From Bacillota bacterium (lineage in GTDB: Bacteria; Bacillota; Limnochordia; DTU080): a stretch of DNA of 49,349 bases. This document shows, piece after piece, positions 41,068 to 48,050 of this stretch. Each line of letters starts with the position of its first letter. The stretch's first letter is position 1. The stretch lies in NCBI GenBank assembly GCA_012840225.1, contig DULU01000014.1, forward strand, positions 1 to 49,349. The letters are read 5' to 3'. The position numbers were made by a program, and so were the translations under genes. The notes under the pieces are model-generated. The model had not been told where the DNA came from. It did not search any database and worked only from the letters and a program-made list of their open reading frames with translations.

Positions 41068-41649
41068 TTATTTTTTTGCCCACCTCTCCGTCAAAAAGCG
41101 CATACCGAAATAAAGGGGAATGAAAGATACCTGCCATAAAGACCGGCTGAGGCGCCTCCTTCTCCCCCGGCGGTAGATTTCTCCCAAGAGTTCCGCCCGC
41201 CTTTCATAATTTAGTCCATACCAGAGGGCCAGGAGAGCGGCAAAGCGCAACAGATGCAGCAGCAAGGCAAGGAGCAGATTATTTAGGCTATATCCGGCTT
41301 TGCCGCTAAAGACCGCCGAGAGTTCAAACAGCGTAGTAATAATAGACCAGATCGCCACAGCCGGCAGTTGCCAGGAGGTTTGTCTGGGAAGAGTCTGAAC
41401 AAAGAGCAGACCTTCCACAAAGCGGGGACCGGCCAGAAGCAGCATATTCACACCCAGGAGAGCGGCGGCGGTCGGCAGCCAAAAAGCAAAGTGACTGCGA
41501 ATGACGGCTTCCTCTGCCGCAGCCAATAGGACGCTCCACACGCCAAAAGCCAAAAACGACCTAACCTCCCGGGGACCCGACAACAAAAATAACATAAACC
41601 AGCTATATATAAAGATCGCCAACCAATACCAATCGGACCATTGCGGCAA
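41068..41649 (-). CDS. Predicted integral membrane protein, unknown function
   Basis: I do not recognise this 193-residue protein. It has about five hydrophobic segments (near 8-24, 31-50, 55-75, 92-115 and 122-145) and a strongly basic cytoplasmic stretch (RRGRRRRLSR) before a final amphipathic part. It starts at TTG with GGAGG nine bases upstream, which supports a real gene. It is divergent from the PadR gene and lies alone between the URO-D and PadR genes, so it may be controlled from the shared intergenic region. Confidence 0.6.
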   Translation of the reverse strand: MPQWSDWYWLAIFIYSWFMLFLLSGPREVRSFLAFGVWSVLLAAAEEAVIRSHFAFWLPTAAALLGVNMLLLAGPRFVEGLLFVQTLPRQTSWQLPAVAIWSIITTLFELSAVFSGKAGYSLNNLLLALLLHLLRFAALLALWYGLNYERRAELLGEIYRRGRRRRLSRSLWQVSFIPLYFGMRFLTERWAKK

Positions 41650-41769
41650 TACCCGGCACCTCCGGACTGTTGCATCCTGCCGTTAAGATTTTCCCCCCTG
41701 TCGCCGGATAAATACAGGACTACCGCACGGACTAATACCCCGCGGCCTTTTGGGATAAATCCCGACCTC

Positions 41770-41799
41770 TTGTGCATACCTATGATCACACAGTATAAT
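41770..41799 (+). promoter_or_regulatory. Candidate promoter for the PadR-HAAS pair
   Basis: TTGTGC (41770-41775), an 18-bp spacer and a perfect TATAAT (41794-41799) lie about 60 bases before the PadR start. The 208-base divergent region between 41649 and 41858 otherwise has no gene. Confidence 0.5.
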
Positions 41800-41857
41800 T
41801 TATTAACATACGTTGGGGGTGGTACACATCTCTAGTGCGTATACTGTTAGCGAAGCC

Positions 41858-42187
41858 ATGGCAAAGACCAGGGAAGAGCTCAAAAGAGGCATCTATCAGA
41901 TCGCCGTGGTGGCCCTCCTGGACAAAGAGATGTATGGCTACCAGTTGGTGCGGGTAATGGAGGAAAAAGGGTTACCGGTGGAGGAAGGCACCCTTTATCC
42001 CATGTTGCGCCGTCTGGAGGATCAGGGTTTGCTCACTTCCCACTGGGTCCTGGACGGCAGCCGGCCGCGCAAACATTACCAGCGCACGGCTCTCGGGCAA
42101 GTCTACCTGGAGGGGCTTCAGCCTTTTTGGCAGGATCTCAAGCGCGCCCTCGATGCCATATGGAGCTCCGGACCGCCGTCTATATAG
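41858..42187 (+). CDS. PadR-family transcriptional regulator
   Basis: A 109-residue winged-helix regulator: ELKRGIYQIAVVALLDKEMYGYQLVRVMEEKGLPVEEGTLYPMLRRLEDQGLLTSHWVLDGSRPRKHYQRTALG matches the PadR domain from recognition helix to wing almost end to end. The frame opens at TTG 41813, but ATG 41858 starts at the usual MAKTREELKRG position; its ribosome binding site is weak. The following gene encodes a HAAS-domain membrane protein, a standard pairing in Bacillota in which PadR represses the pair. Confidence 0.92.
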   Translation: MAKTREELKRGIYQIAVVALLDKEMYGYQLVRVMEEKGLPVEEGTLYPMLRRLEDQGLLTSHWVLDGSRPRKHYQRTALGQVYLEGLQPFWQDLKRALDAIWSSGPPSI

Positions 42188-42254
42188 GCGATATATATGC
42201 CGAAGGCAGGACTGCCTCAACCTGACGATGAAGTTTAGCACTTGCGCATCTGAA

Positions 42255-42275
42255 GGCAAAAAAGTTCGTCACCTA
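42255..42275. repeat. Degenerate copy of the TGCGAA/TTCGCA intergenic motif
   Basis: ggcaaaaaagttcgtcacct resembles ggcaaaaagttcgcaccctc at 39749. It lies between padR and the HAAS gene. Confidence 0.4.
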
Positions 42276-42327
42276 TAACACAAATACGACAATTGATACG
42301 AACAGGTGATGGAAGGGGACACTTCGC

Positions 42328-43302
42328 ATGACCTTTCGCAAACATAATAATGAAGAGTTGGCTGCGGATCCTGTGGAACAGTTCCTGGCCGATTTAGCCC
42401 CGAAGCTGCCGCGCAAAAAGCGCCTGGATATCATGACGGAGCTGCGCAGCAATCTGCGCGACCGGGTGGAGGAACTGGAAAAGAAAGGCATGTCGCCGGA
42501 GACGGCTGCCCGTCGGGCCGTAGCCGAACTCGGCGATCCCGTCAGCCTCGCCGCCGAATACGGCGGCGGGCGCATCATCATTCCCTCCACCCGCTACCAC
42601 ATTTTTAAAGCTTTGGTCATCACTTTGGTTTCCCTGCATCTCTGCGCCAGCGTAATGGCTACTATTATCGATATCGATCTGACCATTTTGTTTTTGCGCA
42701 TCCCCAACCTGCGCGGTCTCCAGGTATATGAAGTGGTGACGGCCCTGGCCACCCAGGCCTTGGCAGATGTCGGTATTCTCACCGTGCTCTTCTGGTGGTC
42801 GCAACTCACCATGCCCCGCAGTCTGCCCGGCCGCTCCGCCCTGCCGAGACTGGTGGAGGCGAAACCGCATTGGTCCGGCCTGATCGGTCCCCTGGTGGTG
42901 CTGGGCATTGTCAACATCTGGCGGAACGACGTTCTGGCGCTGCACATGACCAGCAGCAACGGTTGGCAGGCCGTGCCCATCCTGGCGGACAGCTTCGTCA
43001 AAGCTTATATATGGCCGGTCAATCTGGTCATGCTTTTGGCCATCGGTGTGCATACCTACAAGATCATCAGCAATCCCACCGCCGCCGTGGCCGGAGCCGA
43101 ATTTATCTATCGCCTGGCGGCTTTCGTCCTGACCTGCGCCCTGCTCGGCGCCCGCTCCCCCTTCGACCTGCCCCCGGGGCAACTCGACGCTTTGGAGCCC
43201 CTCTTTACCGGCTTGTTCAGACTCGGCTTGTTGGCCACCCTTTTTGCCACGGCCTTCGCCGTCTACCGGGCTGGAGCGCGGCTGGTCAGCCGGGTGAGGT
43301 GA
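42328..43302 (+). CDS. HAAS-domain (permease-prefix) membrane protein
   Basis: A 324-residue protein. The N-terminal 75 residues form the HAAS/DUF1700-type helical domain: FLADLAPKLPRKKRLDIMTELRSNLRDRVEELEKKGMSPETAARRAVAELGDPVSLAAEYGG. Five or six membrane segments follow, without an enzymatic motif that I recognise. Such proteins pair with PadR regulators and may sense membrane stress. It starts at ATG behind GAAGGGG, 140 bases after padR; the gap holds a TTCGTCACC motif copy near 42264. Confidence 0.85.
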   Translation: MTFRKHNNEELAADPVEQFLADLAPKLPRKKRLDIMTELRSNLRDRVEELEKKGMSPETAARRAVAELGDPVSLAAEYGGGRIIIPSTRYHIFKALVITLVSLHLCASVMATIIDIDLTILFLRIPNLRGLQVYEVVTALATQALADVGILTVLFWWSQLTMPRSLPGRSALPRLVEAKPHWSGLIGPLVVLGIVNIWRNDVLALHMTSSNGWQAVPILADSFVKAYIWPVNLVMLLAIGVHTYKIISNPTAAVAGAEFIYRLAAFVLTCALLGARSPFDLPPGQLDALEPLFTGLFRLGLLATLFATAFAVYRAGARLVSRVR

Positions 43303-43448
43303 ACCGAACCGGATGCGGTGATCCGACCGGAAATTGGTGGGCGTGCGCCAATAAGAGCAGGAGTTGCCGTCCGGCAGGCAAAAGATGAAAGATAAAGGTG
43401 TAGGCTCAGGTATTTTATTAAGGATAAAAAGTAAAGGAGCTGCCAGTA

Positions 43449-45341
43449 ATGCTTGCCGACCGTTACCTCGACGCGGAACTCCGTGCCCTCCGGTCCCATC
43501 TCCTCCCCCTTGAGAGCTTCAGGCCGGCGCCGACCATCGACGAGCGAGCGGCCTGGGAAAAGGTTTCTCCTGACGCCAGGCAGTACTACCTGGAGCAAGC
43601 CGGGAAGTATCTCACCTGGACTTGGCCACCGCTCCCGGCCTCCCTTTATATGGACTTTCCCCGCACAGGCAGGCGAGCTACATATGAAACACCCTATTTT
43701 GCCCGGCGCACGGCTCTGGCCATCCTGACCCTCGCCGAGTGCCTGGAAAACAAAGGGCGCTTCCTGGACGCCATCATCGACGGTATCTGGTATATTTGCG
43801 AAGAGTCGGTCTGGAACATCCCGCCACATGTGGCCGGTTGTGCCCGCCCCAACCATCCGCTGCGGGACAAGAACGATCCGGTGGTGGAGCTATTCTCCGC
43901 CGAAACCGCTTCTCTCCTCGCTTGGGTGCATTATCTGGTGGGCTCCCGCCTGGCGGCCGTCACGCCTATCATCAATGAGCGGATAAAAGAAGAAGTGGAG
44001 CGGCGGATCATCGATGTTTTCCTGAAACGCAACGACTACTGGTGGATGGGTTTCCACTCCCAACGGGTGAATAACTGGAACCCCTGGGTCAATGCTTCTT
44101 GCTTGCATGCGCTGTTGCTTTTGGTGCCCGATCCGGAGAAGCGGCTGGCAGGGACGGCTAAAGCTTTGCGCTCTCTGGATCGCTTCATTGCCGCTTATCC
44201 CCCCGACGGCGGCTGCGACGAAGGGCCGAGCTATTGGTCCCATGCTGCCGCTTCCCTCTTCGACTGCCTGGAGATCCTTTATGCCGCCACTTCCGGATGG
44301 ATTAATATATATGACGAGCCGTTGATCCAAAATATGGGCCGGTATATCTACCGGGCCTGGATCAGCGGCCGGTATTTCGTCAATTTCGCCGACTGCGGGG
44401 CCCTCCTTTCCCCGCCCGTCGACCTGATCAGCCGTTTCGGCCGGCGCATTGGCGACCGCAAAATGCAGGCCTTCGCCGCCCACCTCTTTAATCTGAACCC
44501 ACAGCCAGACGCCGGGGCATCATATCTGACCAGGCGCCTTCCGGCCCTCCTCAACCACCCCATCCACCCCCCGGATCCGGCTGAGGCGGCTGAGTCTCCT
44601 TATTTGCCATCTGTCTGGCTCCCGGACACCGCCGTCATGGTCGCCAGAGAAGATGCCCGGACCGGCCGGGGCTGGTTTTTGGCGGCCAAAGGTGGTCACA
44701 ACAATGAATCGCACAATCACAACGACGTGGGGAGCTTCATCGTCTTTGCCGACGGCCGGCCGGTATTCATCGATCCCGGAGCACCGCAATATACGGCCAA
44801 GACCTTCTCCGCGCAACGCTATGAACTGTGGCCCATGCAAAGCTCTTATCACAACCTGCCAGAGGTGAATGGCGTCCAGCAGCGGCAGGGTAGGGAGTAT
44901 CAGGCCCACAATGTGGTTTACAGAACGGACGGCGACAAGGGAGAGGAGTTGGAGCTGGACATCGCCCCGGCCTACCCCGAAGAAGCCGGCATCCTGGAAT
45001 GGCGGCGCACCGTCCGGCTGGAGCGAGAGCCCGTACCTTCTGTCAGGATTAAGGAAGAGTTTAAATTAAATAAACCGTCGGGGCAGATCATCCTCAACCT
45101 GATCACCCCCCTGGCTCCCGAATCGGCTTTGCCGGGAGAAATCATCCTGCCTCTTCCGGGAGAGAGGCCCGTCAGCCTCCGCTATGATCCGACAGTGTTG
45201 CAGCCGACCATCAATCCCATTGACATGGAAGATGATCCCAGGATGACGCATACCTGGCGGAACGGTTTGGTGCGCCTGCAGCTCTCCGTCACACAGAAGA
45301 TGAAGGAAGGCCGGTTTGAGCTCGTGCTCACCAGAAAATAA
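43449..45341 (+). CDS. Heparinase II/III-family protein, cytoplasmic
   Basis: A 630-residue protein with no signal peptide. The N-terminal 350 residues look like an (alpha/alpha) toroid (WWMGFHSQRVNNWNPWVNASCLHALLLL, PPDGGCDEGPSYWSHAAASLFDCLEIL), and the C-terminal part contains the heparinase II/III-like beta domain with AAKGGHNNESHNHNDVGSFIVFADGRPVFIDPGAPQYTAKTFS, where the His-Asn-His cluster matches the catalytic and metal-binding region. It probably cleaves imported acidic oligosaccharides, but substrate is unknown. Starts at ATG behind AAAGGAG; the LarA-like gene follows after 53 bases, so an operon is likely. It differs clearly from the exported lyase at 33651-37208. Confidence 0.82.
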   Translation: MLADRYLDAELRALRSHLLPLESFRPAPTIDERAAWEKVSPDARQYYLEQAGKYLTWTWPPLPASLYMDFPRTGRRATYETPYFARRTALAILTLAECLENKGRFLDAIIDGIWYICEESVWNIPPHVAGCARPNHPLRDKNDPVVELFSAETASLLAWVHYLVGSRLAAVTPIINERIKEEVERRIIDVFLKRNDYWWMGFHSQRVNNWNPWVNASCLHALLLLVPDPEKRLAGTAKALRSLDRFIAAYPPDGGCDEGPSYWSHAAASLFDCLEILYAATSGWINIYDEPLIQNMGRYIYRAWISGRYFVNFADCGALLSPPVDLISRFGRRIGDRKMQAFAAHLFNLNPQPDAGASYLTRRLPALLNHPIHPPDPAEAAESPYLPSVWLPDTAVMVAREDARTGRGWFLAAKGGHNNESHNHNDVGSFIVFADGRPVFIDPGAPQYTAKTFSAQRYELWPMQSSYHNLPEVNGVQQRQGREYQAHNVVYRTDGDKGEELELDIAPAYPEEAGILEWRRTVRLEREPVPSVRIKEEFKLNKPSGQIILNLITPLAPESALPGEIILPLPGERPVSLRYDPTVLQPTINPIDMEDDPRMTHTWRNGLVRLQLSVTQKMKEGRFELVLTRK

Positions 45342-45394
45342 ACCATAGCCGGAAATGAGTCATAGATAAGAAGCGTTGGAGAGGCAGCACCAAC

Positions 45395-46756
45395 ATGATC
45401 GACTGGAAGGCTCCCTGGGAGGCTTTGCGACCTCATCTTGACAATTTTTCCGCATTCCCCCAGTGGGTAGCGGTGCGGCAGCACCTGCACCTGCCGGAGG
45501 TGACCGACTGCCGGCGGGAACTGGCGACCAAGCTGGAGGCAGGTGACATCCGGAAAAGCATCCGGCCGGGAATGAAGGTGGCCATAGCCTGCGGCAGCCG
45601 AGGTATAGCCAACATCGTCGAAGTAGTGTCCACCCTGGGCCAAAAGCTCAAAGAATGGGGCGCCGAACCGTTCATTGTGCCGGCGATGGGCAGTCATGGC
45701 GCCGCCACAGCCGCCGGTCAAGCCCGGTACCTGGAAGAGCTCGGCTTGAGAGCTGAACAAACAGGTCTGGTGATTAAGGCCACCATGGAAACTGTCCATT
45801 TGGGGAGCATTCCCCAGGGTCACGAGGTTTTCTTCGACCGGATCGCCCATGCCGCGGATGCGGTGATCCCTGTCTGCCGCATTAAGCCGCACACCTCCTT
45901 CACCGGCCCCATTGAGAGCGGCGCCGCCAAGATGCTCACCATCGGCCTCGGGAAACAAAAGGGTGCCGAATCCCTGCACAGAGGGGGCTTCCCCCACCTT
46001 TCGGCCAGAATTCAGGAGGCAGCCCGCCTCATCCTCGCCCAGGTAAATGTGCCGTTTGCCGTCTGCCTGGTGGAAAACGCCGCCTGCCGCACCGCCCTCC
46101 TGGAGTTGATTGAGGGCCGAAATATATTGACCAAAGAACCCCTGCTGTTAAAAGAAGCCCGCCGGCTGATGGGCCGCCTGCCCTTTGCTGAGCTGGATGT
46201 CTTGTTGGTCGGCCGGATCGGTAAAGACATCAGCGGCCTGGGCATGGATCCCTATGTCACCGGACGCTTCGCCGTGCCTGAGTTGACCGCCGGCATCCAG
46301 GTGTACAAACTGGCGGTGCTCGACCTTTCGCCCAAATCTCACGGCAACGCCTTAGGGATAGGTTTGGCCGACATTATCACCTACCGCTTGTTTAGCCAAA
46401 TCGACTTTGCCGCCACTTATATGAATGTCCTGACCTCCAGTGTCTTCAACAGTGCCAAATTGCCGCTCGTGATGCCGACCGACCGGGCGGCGACAGCGCT
46501 GGCTCTCCTGACCTCCGGATGCCCCAATCCGGCCGCGGCCCGGCTGGTATACATCAAAGATACCAAGTCAATAGAGGAGTTTTACATCTCCACCGCTTTA
46601 TTGCCGGAGAGACCGGGGCCGGGCGGCCCAGCTGCAGCGCCGGGGTTAGCTGCTCAGGGGTTAGCTGCGCCGGGCTTTACCGTACCGGAAATCGAAGTCC
46701 TCGGGGCACCGCAGCCCATGACCTTTGACGGGCCAGGTAGGCTGATCCTGCCGTAA
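45395..46756 (+). CDS. LarA-like (DUF2088) protein, possible nickel-pincer racemase/epimerase
   Basis: A 453-residue protein of the lactate racemase (LarA) superfamily. Recognisable segments: MKVAIACGSRGIANIVEVVSTL, FIVPAMGSHGAATAAGQARYLEELG (conserved His), AVIPVCRIKPHTSFTGPIESGAAKMLTIGLGKQKGA (His and the Lys region that in LarA binds the cofactor), and VGRIGKDISGLGMDPYVTGRF. LarA uses a nickel-pincer nucleotide made by LarB/C/E, which are not in the window. The substrate is likely a 2-hydroxy acid or sugar acid, given the upstream lyase gene. The last 45 residues contain a Gly/Pro/Ala insertion from 15-bp repeats. Starts at ATG behind GGAG. Confidence 0.85.
   Translation: MIDWKAPWEALRPHLDNFSAFPQWVAVRQHLHLPEVTDCRRELATKLEAGDIRKSIRPGMKVAIACGSRGIANIVEVVSTLGQKLKEWGAEPFIVPAMGSHGAATAAGQARYLEELGLRAEQTGLVIKATMETVHLGSIPQGHEVFFDRIAHAADAVIPVCRIKPHTSFTGPIESGAAKMLTIGLGKQKGAESLHRGGFPHLSARIQEAARLILAQVNVPFAVCLVENAACRTALLELIEGRNILTKEPLLLKEARRLMGRLPFAELDVLLVGRIGKDISGLGMDPYVTGRFAVPELTAGIQVYKLAVLDLSPKSHGNALGIGLADIITYRLFSQIDFAATYMNVLTSSVFNSAKLPLVMPTDRAATALALLTSGCPNPAAARLVYIKDTKSIEEFYISTALLPERPGPGGPAAAPGLAAQGLAAPGFTVPEIEVLGAPQPMTFDGPGRLILP
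46642..46671 (+). repeat. 15-bp repeat in the LarA-like gene
   Basis: ggggttagctgctca (from 46642) is followed by ggggttagctgcgcc, encoding GLAAQGLAAPG in the C-terminal low-complexity region. Confidence 0.75.
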
Positions 46757-46785
46757 TTCCCTTCCCCATCATCTCCCGCCGGCGG

Positions 46786-46890
46786 CGGCCTATGTCGGCG
46801 CGGCCTATGTCGGCGTGGCCAATGTGGGCGCGGCCAATGTGGGCGCGGCCAATGTGGGCGCGGCCAATGTGGGCGCGGCCAATGTGGGCG
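46786..46890 (+). repeat. Seven-unit 15-bp tandem array between genes
   Basis: Seven contiguous 15-bp units: two of cggcctatgtcggcg (46786-46815), one tggccaatgtgggcg (46816-46830) and four of cggccaatgtgggcg (46831-46890). There are no spacers, so it is not CRISPR. It starts 29 bases after the LarA-like stop and ends 134 bases before the LacI-type gene. Open frames across it are repeat artefacts. Confidence 0.95.
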
Positions 46891-46925
46891 GTTGCCGTAT
46901 CTTATCCCGCTCGCTGTCCATCCCT

Positions 46926-46947
46926 GGAAAATTTTTCGCAACTTGCG
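46926..46947. repeat. Copy of the TGCGAA/TTCGCA intergenic motif
   Basis: ggaaaatttttcgcaacttg (46926-46945) resembles ggtaaaattttcgcacaccc at 39709. It lies about 80 bases before the LacI-type gene, where a promoter would be expected. Confidence 0.4.
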
Positions 46948-47024
46948 ATATGCCATTTACCGCAGTGTTTTGCAAACCCATATTGAATATTACTCATAAC
47001 TAACCGCTAATAAGGAGATGCCGC

Positions 47025-48047
47025 GTGAGAGTCAACATGCACGATATTGCCAAGGCTGCGCATGTGTCGGTCAGCACCGTATCACGGGCGCTCCGCGGAC
47101 ATGCAGGCATCAGTGAGGAAACACGGGCCTCGATTATGAAGGTGGCCAGTGAACTCGGCTACTTTCAATATACCGATGCCAAACCCAAATCTGCTACTTC
47201 AACGGCACGGCACATAATTGTCTGTGTGCCCAAAGCGGAAAATCTGGCCGCCGCTCATGAGTTGATACTCCGGGGTATTAGAGAATACACAGAATATGCC
47301 GGTGCCTCATTACAGATCGTCGGGGAGAATTATGGCGACAAAAAGTCCGAACGAGCCAATTTGTTGATGAACAGGGTCCTTTTCATCACTCCAAAAGGAT
47401 ATGGCAGCTTAATACAACACTGCAACGATTTGGGCATTACCACCGCCGCTACTCTTCGTACACCTGATTTTTTTGCTCCGTTTCATATAGATATTACCGT
47501 ACATCCGGATGAAGCCGTAATGGCCTCCCTGATAGTAACCAAACTCCGGGGTTTAGGTCATAAACGCATCGCTTTTGTCGGAGAAGAAAGAACCACTCCC
47601 ATGGCGAAAATCAGGGCTGCTCATTTGCAAAAAGCCTTGCTGGCCGCCGGTCTTCCGGTAGAGCCTGAATGGTTTATCCTGAAAGTCGAGAAACACTGCG
47701 AAAACATCATTGCCCTTGTCCGACAACCTCGGGAGGAACGCCCTTCCGTGCTGGTGTGCGCCACGGATACTGTAGCTATTGTTTTATTAAAAACATTGCT
47801 CGATGTAGGTATCCGGGTACCTGAGGATATTGCTGTAGTTGGCATACATAATATACCTTATACTTCCTTTGCCAAGCCATCCATCACCACCGTCGACGTC
47901 CATCTGACGGAGATCGGATATGAAGCAGCCCGACAGCTCCTGCTTTACCAACTGCGGGAACCCCGTCGCCAAGTGGATATCACTATTCCAGTCAAATGGG
48001 TCGAGCGGGGATCGACCTGTACTTACCATGATAACAAAGAGGTGTGA
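47025..48047 (+). CDS. LacI-family transcriptional regulator
   Basis: A 340-residue sugar-responsive regulator. The LacI helix-turn-helix is at the N-terminus (MHDIAKAAHVSVSTVSRALRGHAGISEETRASIMKVASELGY), followed by a periplasmic-binding-protein-like domain with LGHKRIAFVGEERTTPMAKIRAAHLQKAL, VLVCATDTVAIVLLKTLLDVGIRVPEDIAVVGIHN and PSITTVDVHLTEIGYEAARQLL. It starts at GTG with AAGGAG seven to eight bases upstream. The gene is AT-richer than its neighbours. It is three bases from the next gene and likely controls it and perhaps itself. Confidence 0.95.
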   Translation: MRVNMHDIAKAAHVSVSTVSRALRGHAGISEETRASIMKVASELGYFQYTDAKPKSATSTARHIIVCVPKAENLAAAHELILRGIREYTEYAGASLQIVGENYGDKKSERANLLMNRVLFITPKGYGSLIQHCNDLGITTAATLRTPDFFAPFHIDITVHPDEAVMASLIVTKLRGLGHKRIAFVGEERTTPMAKIRAAHLQKALLAAGLPVEPEWFILKVEKHCENIIALVRQPREERPSVLVCATDTVAIVLLKTLLDVGIRVPEDIAVVGIHNIPYTSFAKPSITTVDVHLTEIGYEAARQLLLYQLREPRRQVDITIPVKWVERGSTCTYHDNKEV

Positions 48048-48050
48048 TTC

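Noticed and set aside
46786-46890. CRISPR array
   Set aside because: Repeats are contiguous 15-mers without spacers, and there are no cas genes.
46786-46986. Small proteins with RPMWA or GAANV repeats
   Set aside because: Produced only by the 15-bp tandem array, which is open in several frames on both strands.
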